From NCBI GenBank assembly GCA_050184415.1, contig JBFXAJ010000009.1, positions 1 to 64,000 of the forward strand: a DNA stretch of 64,000 nt, written 5' to 3'. Origin of the DNA: JADLGL01 sp050184415. GTDB lineage: Bacteria; Pseudomonadota; Alphaproteobacteria; Rhizobiales; Kaistiaceae. The number at the start of each line of letters is the position of its first letter. The first letter of the stretch is position 1. A model generated the notes under the pieces. The model saw nothing but the letters and a program-made list of their open reading frames with translations. It was not told the DNA's origin and ran no database searches. The translations under genes and the position numbers were made by a program. This document shows, piece by piece, positions 56,072-63,926 of this stretch.

Positions 56072-56527
56072 ATGGACCTTCGCGACACGCTGGCCCAGCT
56101 CGGGCCCTGGATCTGGGTCATCGGCGGCCTGATCCTCCTCGCCCTCGAGCTGGTGCTGCCCGGCGCCTTCTTCATCTGGTTCGGCATCTCGGCGATTGTC
56201 GTCGGCGCTGCTTCGATCCTGTTCGACATCGCCTGGCAGGCGCAGGTGGTTGCCTTCGGCGTCCTCGCGCTGATCCTGGTGATGTTCCTGCGGCCCTATT
56301 TCAACCGACCCAGGGCGACCGGGTCGGATGCCGCCCTCAACGATCGCGCGGCGCGCCTGCTGGGGACGAGTTACGTCCTGTCGCAGCCGATCGTGAACGG
56401 CACCGGCCGCGTCCGGATCGGCGATGCCAACTGGTTGATCGCCGGACCGGACGTTCCTTCGGGCACGCGCGTCCGCGTCGTCGGCGCCGATGGCAGCATC
56501 CTCAGGGTCGAGCCCCTCGCCGATTAG
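56072..56527 (+). CDS. NfeD-family membrane protein
   Basis: A 151-residue protein with two or three membrane helices (LGPWIWVIGGLILLALELVLPGAFFIWFGISAIVVGAASILF, VVAFGVLALILVMFLRPY) and a C-terminal beta-rich OB-like NfeD domain (GTSYVLSQPIVNGTGRVRIGDANWLIAGPDVPSGTRVRVVGADGSILRVEPL). Its ATG begins immediately after the SPFH stop, so the pair is translationally coupled. A strong hairpin follows. Confidence 0.93.
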   Translation: MDLRDTLAQLGPWIWVIGGLILLALELVLPGAFFIWFGISAIVVGAASILFDIAWQAQVVAFGVLALILVMFLRPYFNRPRATGSDAALNDRAARLLGTSYVLSQPIVNGTGRVRIGDANWLIAGPDVPSGTRVRVVGADGSILRVEPLAD

Positions 56528-56536
56528 CCGAACACA

Positions 56537-56576
56537 AAAATCCGGCCGGCCACGTTTCCGTGGACCGGCCGGGATT
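56537..56576 (+). terminator. Terminator after the SPFH-NfeD pair
   Basis: A long stem, tccggccggccac / gtggaccggccggga, with loop gtttcc, lies 14 nt after the NfeD stop. It ends in ATTCATT rather than a long T-run. Confidence 0.65.
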
Positions 56577-56727
56577 CATTCGCCGCATTCCTGAGTGCGA
56601 TCGCAGCTTCGCAGCTTCCACCGGGAAGAACACCTGCCTAAAAGCACAGGATCGCAGACCCGGCTGGCCGCGCTTTTGCCACATCGGTTGGGATGCTGCG
56701 CGCGAAACAGGGAACCGCGTCGCCGGC

Positions 56728-57360
56728 ATGCCGAAAGACAGTATCAGAACGCGGCTTTGCCTGGTGACCCCGGCGGGGTTTGACGATGGTTTCGCGGCGG
56801 TGCTCGACGATGCTCTCGGCGGTGGCGACGTCGCCTCGCTGATCATCGTGCCGCCGCCCGGCATGCCCGAGCAGCTCGCGCGGAGGCTGGGCGGTGTCGG
56901 CACGCGCCATGGCGTCGCCACGCTGATCGCCGCCGACAGCATGCCTCTGACCGGCCTTGACGGCGTCCATGTCGAGGGCGGCGCCGCAGCGGTCAAGGCG
57001 GCGATCGCGCGCCATCACCCCAAATACATCGTCGGTGCCGGCGGCGCGCTTTCGCGTCATGACGCCATGATCATCGGCGAGGCAGGCCCCGACTACCTGT
57101 TCTTCGGCCGGCTGGACGGCGACGGCCAGCCCGGGATCCATCCCGCGGCCATGGCGCTGGCGGAATGGTGGGTCCCGCTTTTCGAGATTCCCGCCGTCGT
57201 GACGGGCGGAAGCGCGATCGAGAGCGTCGGCGAAGCCGCCGGTCTGGCGATTGAGTTCGTCGCCCTCCGCTCCGCGGTCTGGAACGATCCGCGGGGCCCG
57301 CGGGCGGCGGTGGCGGACGCCAACCGGATCCTCGCGGAGGTCGGGGAGCCGGTTCGATGA
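56728..57360 (+). CDS. ThiE-like (thiamine phosphate synthase-related) TIM-barrel protein
   Basis: A 210-residue protein with a ThiE-like outline: CLVTPAGFDDGF at the start, then LIAADSMPLTGLDGVHVEGG, YIVGAGGALSRHDAMIIGEAGPDYLFFGRL and PAVVTGGSAIESVGEAAGLAIEFVALRSAVW. The GVH motif is present, but the following GxxD/P and phosphate-loop GPxF are altered (GVHVEGG, GRLDGDG). It may be a divergent thiamine phosphate synthase or a regulator. It overlaps the next gene start by 4 nt. ATG 56728 is the first that gives this fold. Confidence 0.75.
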   Translation: MPKDSIRTRLCLVTPAGFDDGFAAVLDDALGGGDVASLIIVPPPGMPEQLARRLGGVGTRHGVATLIAADSMPLTGLDGVHVEGGAAAVKAAIARHHPKYIVGAGGALSRHDAMIIGEAGPDYLFFGRLDGDGQPGIHPAAMALAEWWVPLFEIPAVVTGGSAIESVGEAAGLAIEFVALRSAVWNDPRGPRAAVADANRILAEVGEPVR

Positions 57361-58385
57361 CCCGCCGGGACGCCTATCTTGCGACCGCCGCCATTGTCGC
57401 GTTTGCGATCCTTGCGACTGCGACCTTCCTCCTGACCCGCAGCGGCGGCGAAGCGGCGCCGGCGATCATCGCCGAGGCGACGCCGGCATTCCAGCCGGAA
57501 CCCCGGCCCGATCCGGCAGCGGGCGAGCCGGCTACGCCGGCCGCGGCGACCGATCTCGACCCCGCCTATGGCGCCTATCAGCGTCGCCTCTACCGCACGG
57601 CGATGGAGCTGGCTCTGCCGCTGGCGGAAGCCGGCAACCGCGTCTCCCAGACCCTGATGGGCATCCTTTTGGCCGAAGGCTTCGGCGTCCCGCAGGACTT
57701 CACGGAATCGGCCGGCTGGTTCCAGCTCGCGGCCAATGCCGGCGAACCCTATGCGCAGTTCCAGCTCGGCCTCTATCACCTCAACGGCACCGGCGTCGCC
57801 GAGGACGCTGCCGCGGCGGTCCGCTACCTCGAACTGTCGGCGGCGCAGGACAATCGCGACGCGCTTTTTGCGCTGGCCGTCATGGCGCTTGAGGCTGGCG
57901 CGATCGAAGACGACGAGGAGCGGCGGACGGCGATCGACCGGCTGGCGCGCGCCGCCGAGCTCGGGCTCGCCGCCGCGCAATACGAGCTCGGCCGCCAATA
58001 TGTCGACGGCGACAACGTCATCCGCAACGACCAGATCGCCAATGCCTGGCTGCGCCGGTCGGCCGAGCAGGGCTATGTCGATGCCGAGATCGACTATGGC
58101 ATCCGGCTCGCCAACGGCGTCGGCGCCCCACGCGACGAGGAGGCTGCGGCCGGCTGGCTCAGGCGGGCCGCCATTTCGGGCAATCCCGTCGGGCAGGCCC
58201 GCTACGGCCAGATGCTCGCCGCCGGCATCGGCGTCGCACCCGACCCGGTTGCGGCCGCGACCTATTATCTCCTTGCCCGCAGCGCAGGACTGGAAGACCC
58301 GTTCCTGGCGGATTTCTTCGCCGGCCTCACCGCCGAGCAGCAGGCCGAGGCGACGGACGCGGCCGCCGATCTCGGCCGCCCCTGA
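57357..58385 (+). CDS. Sel1-like repeat membrane protein
   Basis: A 342-residue protein with an N-terminal membrane anchor (residues 6-27), a Pro/Ala linker, and repeats of about 36 residues of the Sel1 type, such as GNRVSQTLMGILLAEGFGVPQDFTESAGWFQLAANAGEPYAQFQLGLYHLNGTGV and GYVDAEIDYGIRLANGVGAPRDEEAAAGWLRRAA. Sel1 proteins scaffold complexes in the envelope. It overlaps the ThiE-like stop (ATGA), so it is in the same operon; the inositol monophosphatase follows. Confidence 0.88.
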   Translation: MTRRDAYLATAAIVAFAILATATFLLTRSGGEAAPAIIAEATPAFQPEPRPDPAAGEPATPAAATDLDPAYGAYQRRLYRTAMELALPLAEAGNRVSQTLMGILLAEGFGVPQDFTESAGWFQLAANAGEPYAQFQLGLYHLNGTGVAEDAAAAVRYLELSAAQDNRDALFALAVMALEAGAIEDDEERRTAIDRLARAAELGLAAAQYELGRQYVDGDNVIRNDQIANAWLRRSAEQGYVDAEIDYGIRLANGVGAPRDEEAAAGWLRRAAISGNPVGQARYGQMLAAGIGVAPDPVAAATYYLLARSAGLEDPFLADFFAGLTAEQQAEATDAAADLGRP

Positions 58386-58482
58386 GCTTGCCGCCCGTCG
58401 CCTTTTTGGTGCAGGAGACGCTGGCGCCACGCCCGAGGCGGCTTTCCGGCGTCCCTCACACCCGAGCAAGAAGAAGATCGCG

Positions 58483-59277
58483 ATGGCGCGCAGCGCACTC
58501 CTCAACGTCATGGTCAACGCAGTCACCAAGGCCGGGCGAGGGCTGGCGCGCGATTTCGGCGAGGTCGAGAACCTCCAGGTTTCGGTGAAGGGGCCGGCTG
58601 AGTTCGTTTCCGCCGCCGACCACAGGGCCGACCAGATCCTGATCGCCGAGCTGCAGAAGGCGCGCCCGGGCTATGGCTTCCTCACCGAGGAGACCGGCGC
58701 GATCGAGGGCTCGGACAAGACCCACCGCTGGATCATCGATCCGCTCGACGGCACGACCAATTTCCTCCACGGCATCCCGATCTTCGCGATTTCGGTGGCG
58801 CTCGAGCGCGAAGGCCAGCTCGTGGCGGGGGTCGTCTACAATCCGGTGGCGAACGAGCTCTTCGTCGCCGAACGCGGCAACGGTGCCTTCCTCAACGACC
58901 GCCGGCTGCGGGTGGCGCGGCGCCTCGAGCTCCTCGATGCGGTGATCGCGACCGGCATCCCGCATCGCGCTCGCGGCGACCACGCCGCTTTCAACAGGGA
59001 ATTGCCGCACCTCATGCAGCGCGTCGCCGGCGTCCGCCGCTGTGGTGCGGCGGCCATCGACCTCGCCTGGATCGCCGCCGGCCGCTTCGACGCGTTCTGG
59101 GAGCGCGGCCTCCATCCCTGGGACATGGCAGCCGGCATCGTCCTCATCGAGGAGGCCGGCGGCATCGTTTCGGACGTCGATGGCGGCCGCGGGATGATGG
59201 AAAATGGCAGCGTCGTAGCCGGGAACACGACCCTGCAACCGCGACTTCTGACGGAACTTTCCGCAGCACGGCGTTGA
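58483..59277 (+). CDS. suhB: Inositol monophosphatase family protein
   Basis: A 264-residue Mg-dependent phosphatase. The metal-binding motifs are in LTEETG (Glu), IIDPLDGTTNFLHGIP (Asp-Pro-Leu-Asp-Gly-Thr) and HPWDMAAGIVLIEEAGG (Trp-Asp). SuhB-type proteins dephosphorylate inositol phosphates and also modulate rRNA antitermination in Enterobacteria. ATG 58483 is the first start that gives MARSALLNVMVNAVTKAGRGL, a standard opening for the alphaproteobacterial family. Confidence 0.95.
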   Translation: MARSALLNVMVNAVTKAGRGLARDFGEVENLQVSVKGPAEFVSAADHRADQILIAELQKARPGYGFLTEETGAIEGSDKTHRWIIDPLDGTTNFLHGIPIFAISVALEREGQLVAGVVYNPVANELFVAERGNGAFLNDRRLRVARRLELLDAVIATGIPHRARGDHAAFNRELPHLMQRVAGVRRCGAAAIDLAWIAAGRFDAFWERGLHPWDMAAGIVLIEEAGGIVSDVDGGRGMMENGSVVAGNTTLQPRLLTELSAARR

Positions 59278-59362
59278 AGAAGGCTGTGGAACCGGTAGTC
59301 ATCGCGTTTCGATTCGGCCACAATTGCCAGTCATCTGGGGCAGGCGAATCGAGGACGGCCGC

Positions 59363-60391
59363 TTGGTTTTGAGACGCCCGGGCAGGCGGGGTTACGACCC
59401 CTACAAGCTGGCGAGCCCGCAGGTCTATCTGTGGCGGATGATCATCTTTCTGGTGATCGTCGCCTTCGTGGCCGCGATTCTCTTCGAGCCGGCCCGCGAA
59501 GCCTTCCTCGCCAACCCGGCCCTCAACGGCCTCATCTTCGGCACCCTGTTCATCGGCATCATCCTGGCCTTCCGCCACGTGATGAAGCTGTTCCCGGAAG
59601 TCCGCTGGGTGAACACGTTCCGGATCGCCGAGCCCGGGGTCGAATCGCACCAGCCGCCGGTGCTGCTGGCGCCGATGGCGGCGCTCCTTGGCGACCGCAT
59701 CGGCCGCATGCCGATCTCGACCCAGACGATGCGGTCGATCCTCGATTCGATCCAGATGCGGCTCGACGAGAACCGCGACATTTCGCGGTATCTCACCGGC
59801 CTCCTCGTCTTCCTCGGCCTTCTCGGCACCTTCTGGGGCCTTCTTGAGACCGTCACTTCGGTCGGCGACACCATCAACACGCTGGACGTGACCGGCGGCG
59901 ATGGCGCGACCATCTTCGAGAACCTCAAGGACGGCCTTGCCGCACCGCTCGCCGGCATGGGCGTCGCCTTTTCGTCTTCGCTGTTCGGTCTCGCCGGGTC
60001 GCTGGTTCTGGGTTTCCTCGACCTCCAGGCCGGCGCGGCGCAGCGCGTGTTCTACAACGACCTCGAGGACTGGCTGTCCACCGTCGCCGACCTCGACCCG
60101 ACCGCGATGGACCTCCAGGGCGTGTCGAGCGCCGAAGACCTCCGAGTCGTCGTCGAGCGCCTGTCGCGCGTGGTCGCCGAGGCCGGCGGCTCGGTCGGCA
60201 GCGCCACGACGCAGCGCACCACCACGGCCATGGCCAATCTCGCCGAAGGCATTCAGGGCCTCGTCCAGCACATGCGGAGCGAGCAGCAGGTCGTCCGCTC
60301 CTGGGTGGAGACGCAGGCCGAGCAGCAGCGCGAGATCCACGATCTCCTTGCGGTCATCGCCGACGCGCTGAAACAGCCGGCGGCGGAGTAG
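59363..60391 (+). CDS. MotA/ExbB-like proton-channel protein
   Basis: A 342-residue membrane protein. The first helices are near VYLWRMIIFLVIVAFVAAILF and LIFGTLFIGIILAF; the core pair is LTGLLVFLGLLGTFWGLLETVTSVGDTI and LAAPLAGMGVAFSSSLFGLAGSLVLGFLDLQ, the MotA/TolQ/ExbB signature. The C-terminal third is coiled coil. TTG 59363 has GAGGACGGCCGC upstream; a TTG at 59324 is an alternative. The next gene, 4 nt on, encodes its MotB/OmpA-type partner. Confidence 0.88.
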   Translation: MVLRRPGRRGYDPYKLASPQVYLWRMIIFLVIVAFVAAILFEPAREAFLANPALNGLIFGTLFIGIILAFRHVMKLFPEVRWVNTFRIAEPGVESHQPPVLLAPMAALLGDRIGRMPISTQTMRSILDSIQMRLDENRDISRYLTGLLVFLGLLGTFWGLLETVTSVGDTINTLDVTGGDGATIFENLKDGLAAPLAGMGVAFSSSLFGLAGSLVLGFLDLQAGAAQRVFYNDLEDWLSTVADLDPTAMDLQGVSSAEDLRVVVERLSRVVAEAGGSVGSATTQRTTTAMANLAEGIQGLVQHMRSEQQVVRSWVETQAEQQREIHDLLAVIADALKQPAAE

Positions 60392-60395
60392 GGCG

Positions 60396-61421
60396 ATGGC
60401 CGTCGCCCGCGGCAGGCGCCGATCGGACCGGGTCGACTACTGGCCGGCCTTCGTCGACGTGCTGTCGACGCTCTTGCTGGTGTTCGTGTTCCTGCTGTCG
60501 ATCTTCGGCCTCGTGCAGTTCTTCCTGTCGCGCGAGATTTCCGACCAGGACACGCTCCTCAACCAGCTCCGCGGCCAGATCGACGAACTCGCCAATGCGC
60601 TTGCGATGGGGCGGACCGAGGCGGTCGACCTCAACGCGACCATCGCCGGCCTTCAGGCCGCTCTCGGCGAGGCCGAGGCCGAGCGCACCCGCCTTCTTGG
60701 CCTTGCGGACGAACAGGCCGCGGCCGCCGCTGCCGCTGGCGGCCAGGTCGTGGGCCTCCAGCGCGAACTCACCGACCAGGAGCGGCTGACGCAGCAGGCG
60801 CTGGCCCAGGTCGAGCTCCTCAACCAGCAGATCGCGGCGCTCCGCTCGCAGCTCGCCACCATCGAGGCGGCGCTCGATGCCGCCGAAACCCAGGAAGCCG
60901 CCAACGAACTGGTCATCGAGGACCTCGGTGCCCGCCTCAATGTCGCCCTTCAGGAGCGCGTGCAGGAGCTGTCGCGCTACCGGTCCGACTTCTTCGGCCG
61001 GCTGCGGGAAATCCTCGGTAATCGCGAGGACATCACGATCGTCGGCGACCGCTTCGTCTTCCAGTCCGAGGTGCTGTTCGCGGTCGGCTCGGCGGAACTG
61101 AACGCTGCCGGACGGCAACAGATCGTGACCCTTGCCGCCGCCATCCGCGAGCTCGAGACGCAGATCCCGGACGACATTCCCTGGGTGCTCCAGGTCAACG
61201 GCCACACCGACGCCCAGCCGATCCGTGGCGGCGAATTCGCCAACAATTTCGAGCTCTCGACGGCACGCGCGCTGTCGGTCGTCGAGGTTCTGCAGGCCGA
61301 AGGCGTCTCCCCCAACCGGCTCGCGGCCGCGGGCTTCGGCGAATACCAGCCCCTCGAGGAGGGCAACACGCCCGAAATCTACGCCGCCAATCGGCGCATC
61401 GAGCTCAAGCTGACGGAATAG
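60396..61421 (+). CDS. OmpA/MotB-like peptidoglycan-binding stator partner
   Basis: A 341-residue protein. The N-terminus has one helix, DYWPAFVDVLSTLLLVFVFLLSIFG, with Asp in the position of the MotB/ExbD proton carrier (VDVLST). Residues ~55-200 form a long Gln/Ala/Glu-rich coiled coil. The C-terminal OmpA domain holds FVFQSEVLFAVGSAELNAAGRQQIVTLA and VNGHTDAQPI...NFELSTARALSVV. The pair can couple proton flow to work on the envelope or cell wall. No ZorC/D/E genes are adjacent, so it is not a recognisable Zorya cassette. Confidence 0.9.
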   Translation: MAVARGRRRSDRVDYWPAFVDVLSTLLLVFVFLLSIFGLVQFFLSREISDQDTLLNQLRGQIDELANALAMGRTEAVDLNATIAGLQAALGEAEAERTRLLGLADEQAAAAAAAGGQVVGLQRELTDQERLTQQALAQVELLNQQIAALRSQLATIEAALDAAETQEAANELVIEDLGARLNVALQERVQELSRYRSDFFGRLREILGNREDITIVGDRFVFQSEVLFAVGSAELNAAGRQQIVTLAAAIRELETQIPDDIPWVLQVNGHTDAQPIRGGEFANNFELSTARALSVVEVLQAEGVSPNRLAAAGFGEYQPLEEGNTPEIYAANRRIELKLTE

Positions 61422-61463
61422 TCGGCCTACCGTCGCTGTGGCGACGGCACTCATCCCCCACGA

Positions 61464-61550
61464 TTTCGTCTTGGCCGGGCTTGTTCCGGCCATCCACGTC
61501 TTCCTTGCGGCAAGGCGTGGATGCCCGGCATGAAGCCGGGCATCACGACG
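61464..61550. repeat. REP-like palindromic unit
   Basis: Three nested inverted repeats in about 87 nt: ggccgg...ccggcc at the start, ccacg...cgtgg in the middle and gatgcccggc...gccgggcatc at the end. Such units recur in many Hyphomicrobiales genomes between genes. It follows the OmpA-like gene and precedes a terminator. Confidence 0.6.
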
Positions 61551-61603
61551 GAGAGGGGAGCGGCAGTGGTCGGACGGGGATGTCCCCGGCATCCTCAGGC
61601 GAA

Positions 61604-61636
61604 GCAAAACGGCTCCGCTGGGAGCGGAGCCGTTTG
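61604..61636 (-). terminator. Terminator of the ricin-type protein gene
   Basis: Perfect 13-bp arms aaacggctccgct / agcggagccgttt with a 3-nt loop. Reading on the minus strand, the stem ends in TTTTGC, 22 nt after the gene's stop. Confidence 0.75.
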
Positions 61637-61657
61637 ACGCTTGTAGGGAAGGGACGC

Positions 61658-62245
61658 CTACGGCGTCCCCATCCGCCATTCCTGCTGCTGGTTGCCCGGA
61701 AGCCCCGTGACCACCTGGAACATCGCCGGGCCGCCAATGACGGCTTGGAGGAAGCGACCGCTCGATACCTGCTGGATGGTGACGAAGCCGCCGCCATATT
61801 CGGTGATCCGCCACAGCTGGGTCTGGTCGAAGGTCTGGCGGGGGCGAAGGACCGACCAGAAGGCTTCCGACGACACTTCGTGCGCGTCGAGGAAGAGCCC
61901 GGAGCTGCGCTGCTGGATGGTGTAGATCCCGCCGCCCTGGGGCGTGATCAGCCACTGCTGGGACTGCGCGCCGCTATACTGCGCGATCACGGTGTTGAGG
62001 CCGAGATTGTATTTGTCGGGCGCGGTGGCATCGAGGAACATCAGGCCGCCGCCCTGGAAGGTGACGAGCCGGGACTGCTCCGCAGGGCGAAGCACGTCCG
62101 GGGTCAGCGGCATCTGCTGAAGCTGCATGCCCTGCGCAGAAGCGCTGCTGATGGCCGTGAAGAAGGTGAGGATGGCAAGGACGGTGGAAGCGATCGTGGA
62201 CCAGGCTGTCACTTGGATGCGGCCACGAACAACTGCGGTAGTCAT
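61658..62245 (-). CDS. Secreted ricin-type beta-trefoil lectin-like protein
   Basis: A 195-residue secreted protein. After a signal peptide (ending SSASAQGM) come three repeats, each ending in the QxW motif of the ricin B fold: SQQWLITPQGGG, QTQLWRITEYGGG and QQQEWRMG. Each repeat has a GGGxxxxxxSSGxFLxA turn. The fold usually binds carbohydrate. ATG 62245 is chosen because AGGAG lies upstream and the signal peptide begins there. A terminator follows. Confidence 0.82.
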   Translation of the reverse strand: MTTAVVRGRIQVTAWSTIASTVLAILTFFTAISSASAQGMQLQQMPLTPDVLRPAEQSRLVTFQGGGLMFLDATAPDKYNLGLNTVIAQYSGAQSQQWLITPQGGGIYTIQQRSSGLFLDAHEVSSEAFWSVLRPRQTFDQTQLWRITEYGGGFVTIQQVSSGRFLQAVIGGPAMFQVVTGLPGNQQQEWRMGTP

Positions 62246-62404
62246 CGGGTTGGCTCCTGTGATGGTTCGAGGTGAAGCCCGGCACACCAGTCGCCCGGCT
62301 TGGTCGTGACTATGGTCAGGCACGCTGAACCGCCTCTGAGACGTCCGTTGTCTTCCGTTCAGAAGCCCCTCCGGTCGGGGCCAAAGTATAGACCAGCTAA
62401 CGAG

Positions 62405-62433
62405 AAAGCGCAGCGCCGGAGCGCTGCGCTTTG
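62405..62433 (-). terminator. Hairpin after the fasciclin gene
   Basis: Perfect 12-bp arms aaagcgcagcgc / gcgctgcgcttt with a cgga loop, downstream of the fasciclin-like gene on its strand; no clear T-run. Confidence 0.55.
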
Positions 62434-62519
62434 AGGAGGGCGCCCGGACGTCGCCATGGCGGACATGGCGACGCTCTCCGGCGCCGGTCCGCGACTCCCG
62501 GTGTTGCGGTAGTGTCGGC

Positions 62520-63089
62520 CTACATCGCCGGGAGGAGGACCGCGTCGATGACGTGGATGACGCCGTTCGATTGGACGACGTCGGCGATCGTCACATGGGC
62601 CTCGCCGCCATTCTCGTCCGTCAGGGTGACGACCCCGTCGACCACCGTCGCGTTGATGACGCAGCCGCCGACGGTCTCGATCGCGTGGGTGCCGCCATCG
62701 GCATTGATCATCCCGATCAGCGCTTCCGACATCACGTCGGCGGCGACGACATGGCAGGTCAGGATCGTCTGCAGCGTGGCGAGATTCTCGGGCAGGAGGA
62801 GGTTCTCGACGGTGCCGGCCGGAAGGGCGGCGAATGCGTCATTGGTCGGCGCGAAGACCGTGAACGGGCCGGGACCTTCGAGGGTCTCGACGAGGCCGGC
62901 GGCCTGGACAGCGGCCACCAGCGTGGTGTGATCGGCGGAGTTCACCGCGTTCTGGATGATGTTCATGGTGGCGAGCATCGGCGCACCGCCGACCATCGGG
63001 TTCTCCTGGGCGATTGCGATCGAAGCAGCGATCGAGGAGACGCCGAGGAGAGCGGCCGCGGCGACGGTGCGAAGGTTGGTTCTAATCAT
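62520..63089 (-). CDS. Secreted fasciclin (FAS1) domain protein
   Basis: A 189-residue exported protein with a signal peptide ending SIAIAQEN and a single FAS1 domain. Family segments are FTVFAPTNDAFAALPAGTVENLL, LTCHVVAADVMSEALIG and NGVIHVIDAVLLPAM. FAS1 proteins act in adhesion or protein-protein contacts outside the cell. Two cysteines, LTCHV and GGCVI, could form a disulfide. It lies close to, and on the same strand as, the ricin-type secreted protein. Confidence 0.9.
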   Translation of the reverse strand: MIRTNLRTVAAAALLGVSSIAASIAIAQENPMVGGAPMLATMNIIQNAVNSADHTTLVAAVQAAGLVETLEGPGPFTVFAPTNDAFAALPAGTVENLLLPENLATLQTILTCHVVAADVMSEALIGMINADGGTHAIETVGGCVINATVVDGVVTLTDENGGEAHVTIADVVQSNGVIHVIDAVLLPAM

Positions 63090-63213
63090 GGGGTTGGGGT
63101 CCTATCCTGTTCTCTCTCGTCCTCCTCAAGAGGGGACGGAGGCAGATACGGACCCGCGGCGGTGCCGGTTTCGGACGGCTGTGAAAAAAGTTCGAGGCCG
63201 GTCCCTCCGGCCT

Positions 63214-63252
63214 CAAAAAACGAAACGCCGCAGCTTGGCTGCGGCGTTTCCC
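63214..63252 (-). terminator. Terminator of the reverse-strand DUF465 gene
   Basis: On the minus strand, the stem aaacgccgcagc / gctgcggcgttt (loop caa) is followed by CGTTTTTTG, about 40 nt after the gene's stop. It is the best T-tract terminator on the minus strand here. Confidence 0.8.
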
Positions 63253-63289
63253 ATAGGCTGTTGATCGCCTGTTCCCCCGAAGGGCGCTC

Positions 63290-63469
63290 CTAGTGGACGG
63301 TGATGGCGCTTCGAACGCGCTCGATCTCGTCCTTGAGGAGAAGCTTGCGTCGCTTGAGACCCGTCAGCTCCAGGGTATCGGCGCTGGGGTGGTGCATGGC
63401 CTCGTCGATCTGGCGTTCCAGATCGGCGTGGCGGCGCTCAAGCTGGGCAAGATGCGATTCCGCAGACAT
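63290..63469 (-). CDS. YdcH/DUF465 family protein, copy 1
   Basis: A 59-residue coiled-coil protein, starting MSAESHLAQLERRHADLERQIDEAMHHPSADTLELTGLKRRKLLLKDEIERV. This is the YdcH (DUF465) family, short helical-hairpin proteins of unknown role. ATG 63469 gives the family start. It is divergent from a second DUF465 gene, 184 nt away, and is followed by a strong terminator. Confidence 0.93.
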   Translation of the reverse strand: MSAESHLAQLERRHADLERQIDEAMHHPSADTLELTGLKRRKLLLKDEIERVRSAITVH

Positions 63470-63653
63470 CGGGAATAGCCTCCATGTTGCTACTTCACGA
63501 CGAGAGTGTGACACCACTCGGACCGTCCGGCAATCATCGTCGCGGCCGGCACGAATGCTGGCTTTTCGGGGCGAACCTTCGGTTTCTGGGCGGTTTGGCC
63601 GCGGCCGTGCTATGATGGTTTCCCCGGTAAAACGCACGGTTTCGCCTCGCTTG

Positions 63654-63857
63654 ATGACCGACGAAGAACGCCAGATTCGCGAGGAGCTGGAACGGCTTCG
63701 GCAGGAGCATCGCGACCTCGACGAAGCGATCGCGGCGATGGAGGCCAGCGGCCGCGGCGACCCGATCCGGCGCCAGCGCCTCAAGAAGCGCAAGCTGCAA
63801 CTGAAGGACCGGATCGTCCGGCTGGAGGACAGGTTGCTCCCCGACATTATTGCGTGA
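63654..63857 (+). CDS. YdcH/DUF465 family protein, copy 2
   Basis: A 67-residue DUF465 protein, MTDEERQIREELERLRQEHRDLDEAIAAMEAS, then DPIRRQRLKKRKLQLKDRIVRLED. It shares the KKRKLxLKDxI helix with the divergent copy but differs elsewhere. ATG 63654 is the family start; an in-frame ATG at 63615 would add 13 residues. Such pairs are common in Hyphomicrobiales, often beside purE and purK. Confidence 0.92.
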   Translation: MTDEERQIREELERLRQEHRDLDEAIAAMEASGRGDPIRRQRLKKRKLQLKDRIVRLEDRLLPDIIA

Positions 63858-63926
63858 TCGGGACGGGGGCGGGGGTAGCCTCGACGGGCCGACGCCCGGC
63901 CCCGGAGAGCGTCCCGCTTCCTCGGC

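Noticed and set aside
59363..61421. Zorya type anti-phage system
   Set aside because: Only the ZorAB-like motor pair is present; no ZorC, ZorD or ZorE gene is adjacent on either side.
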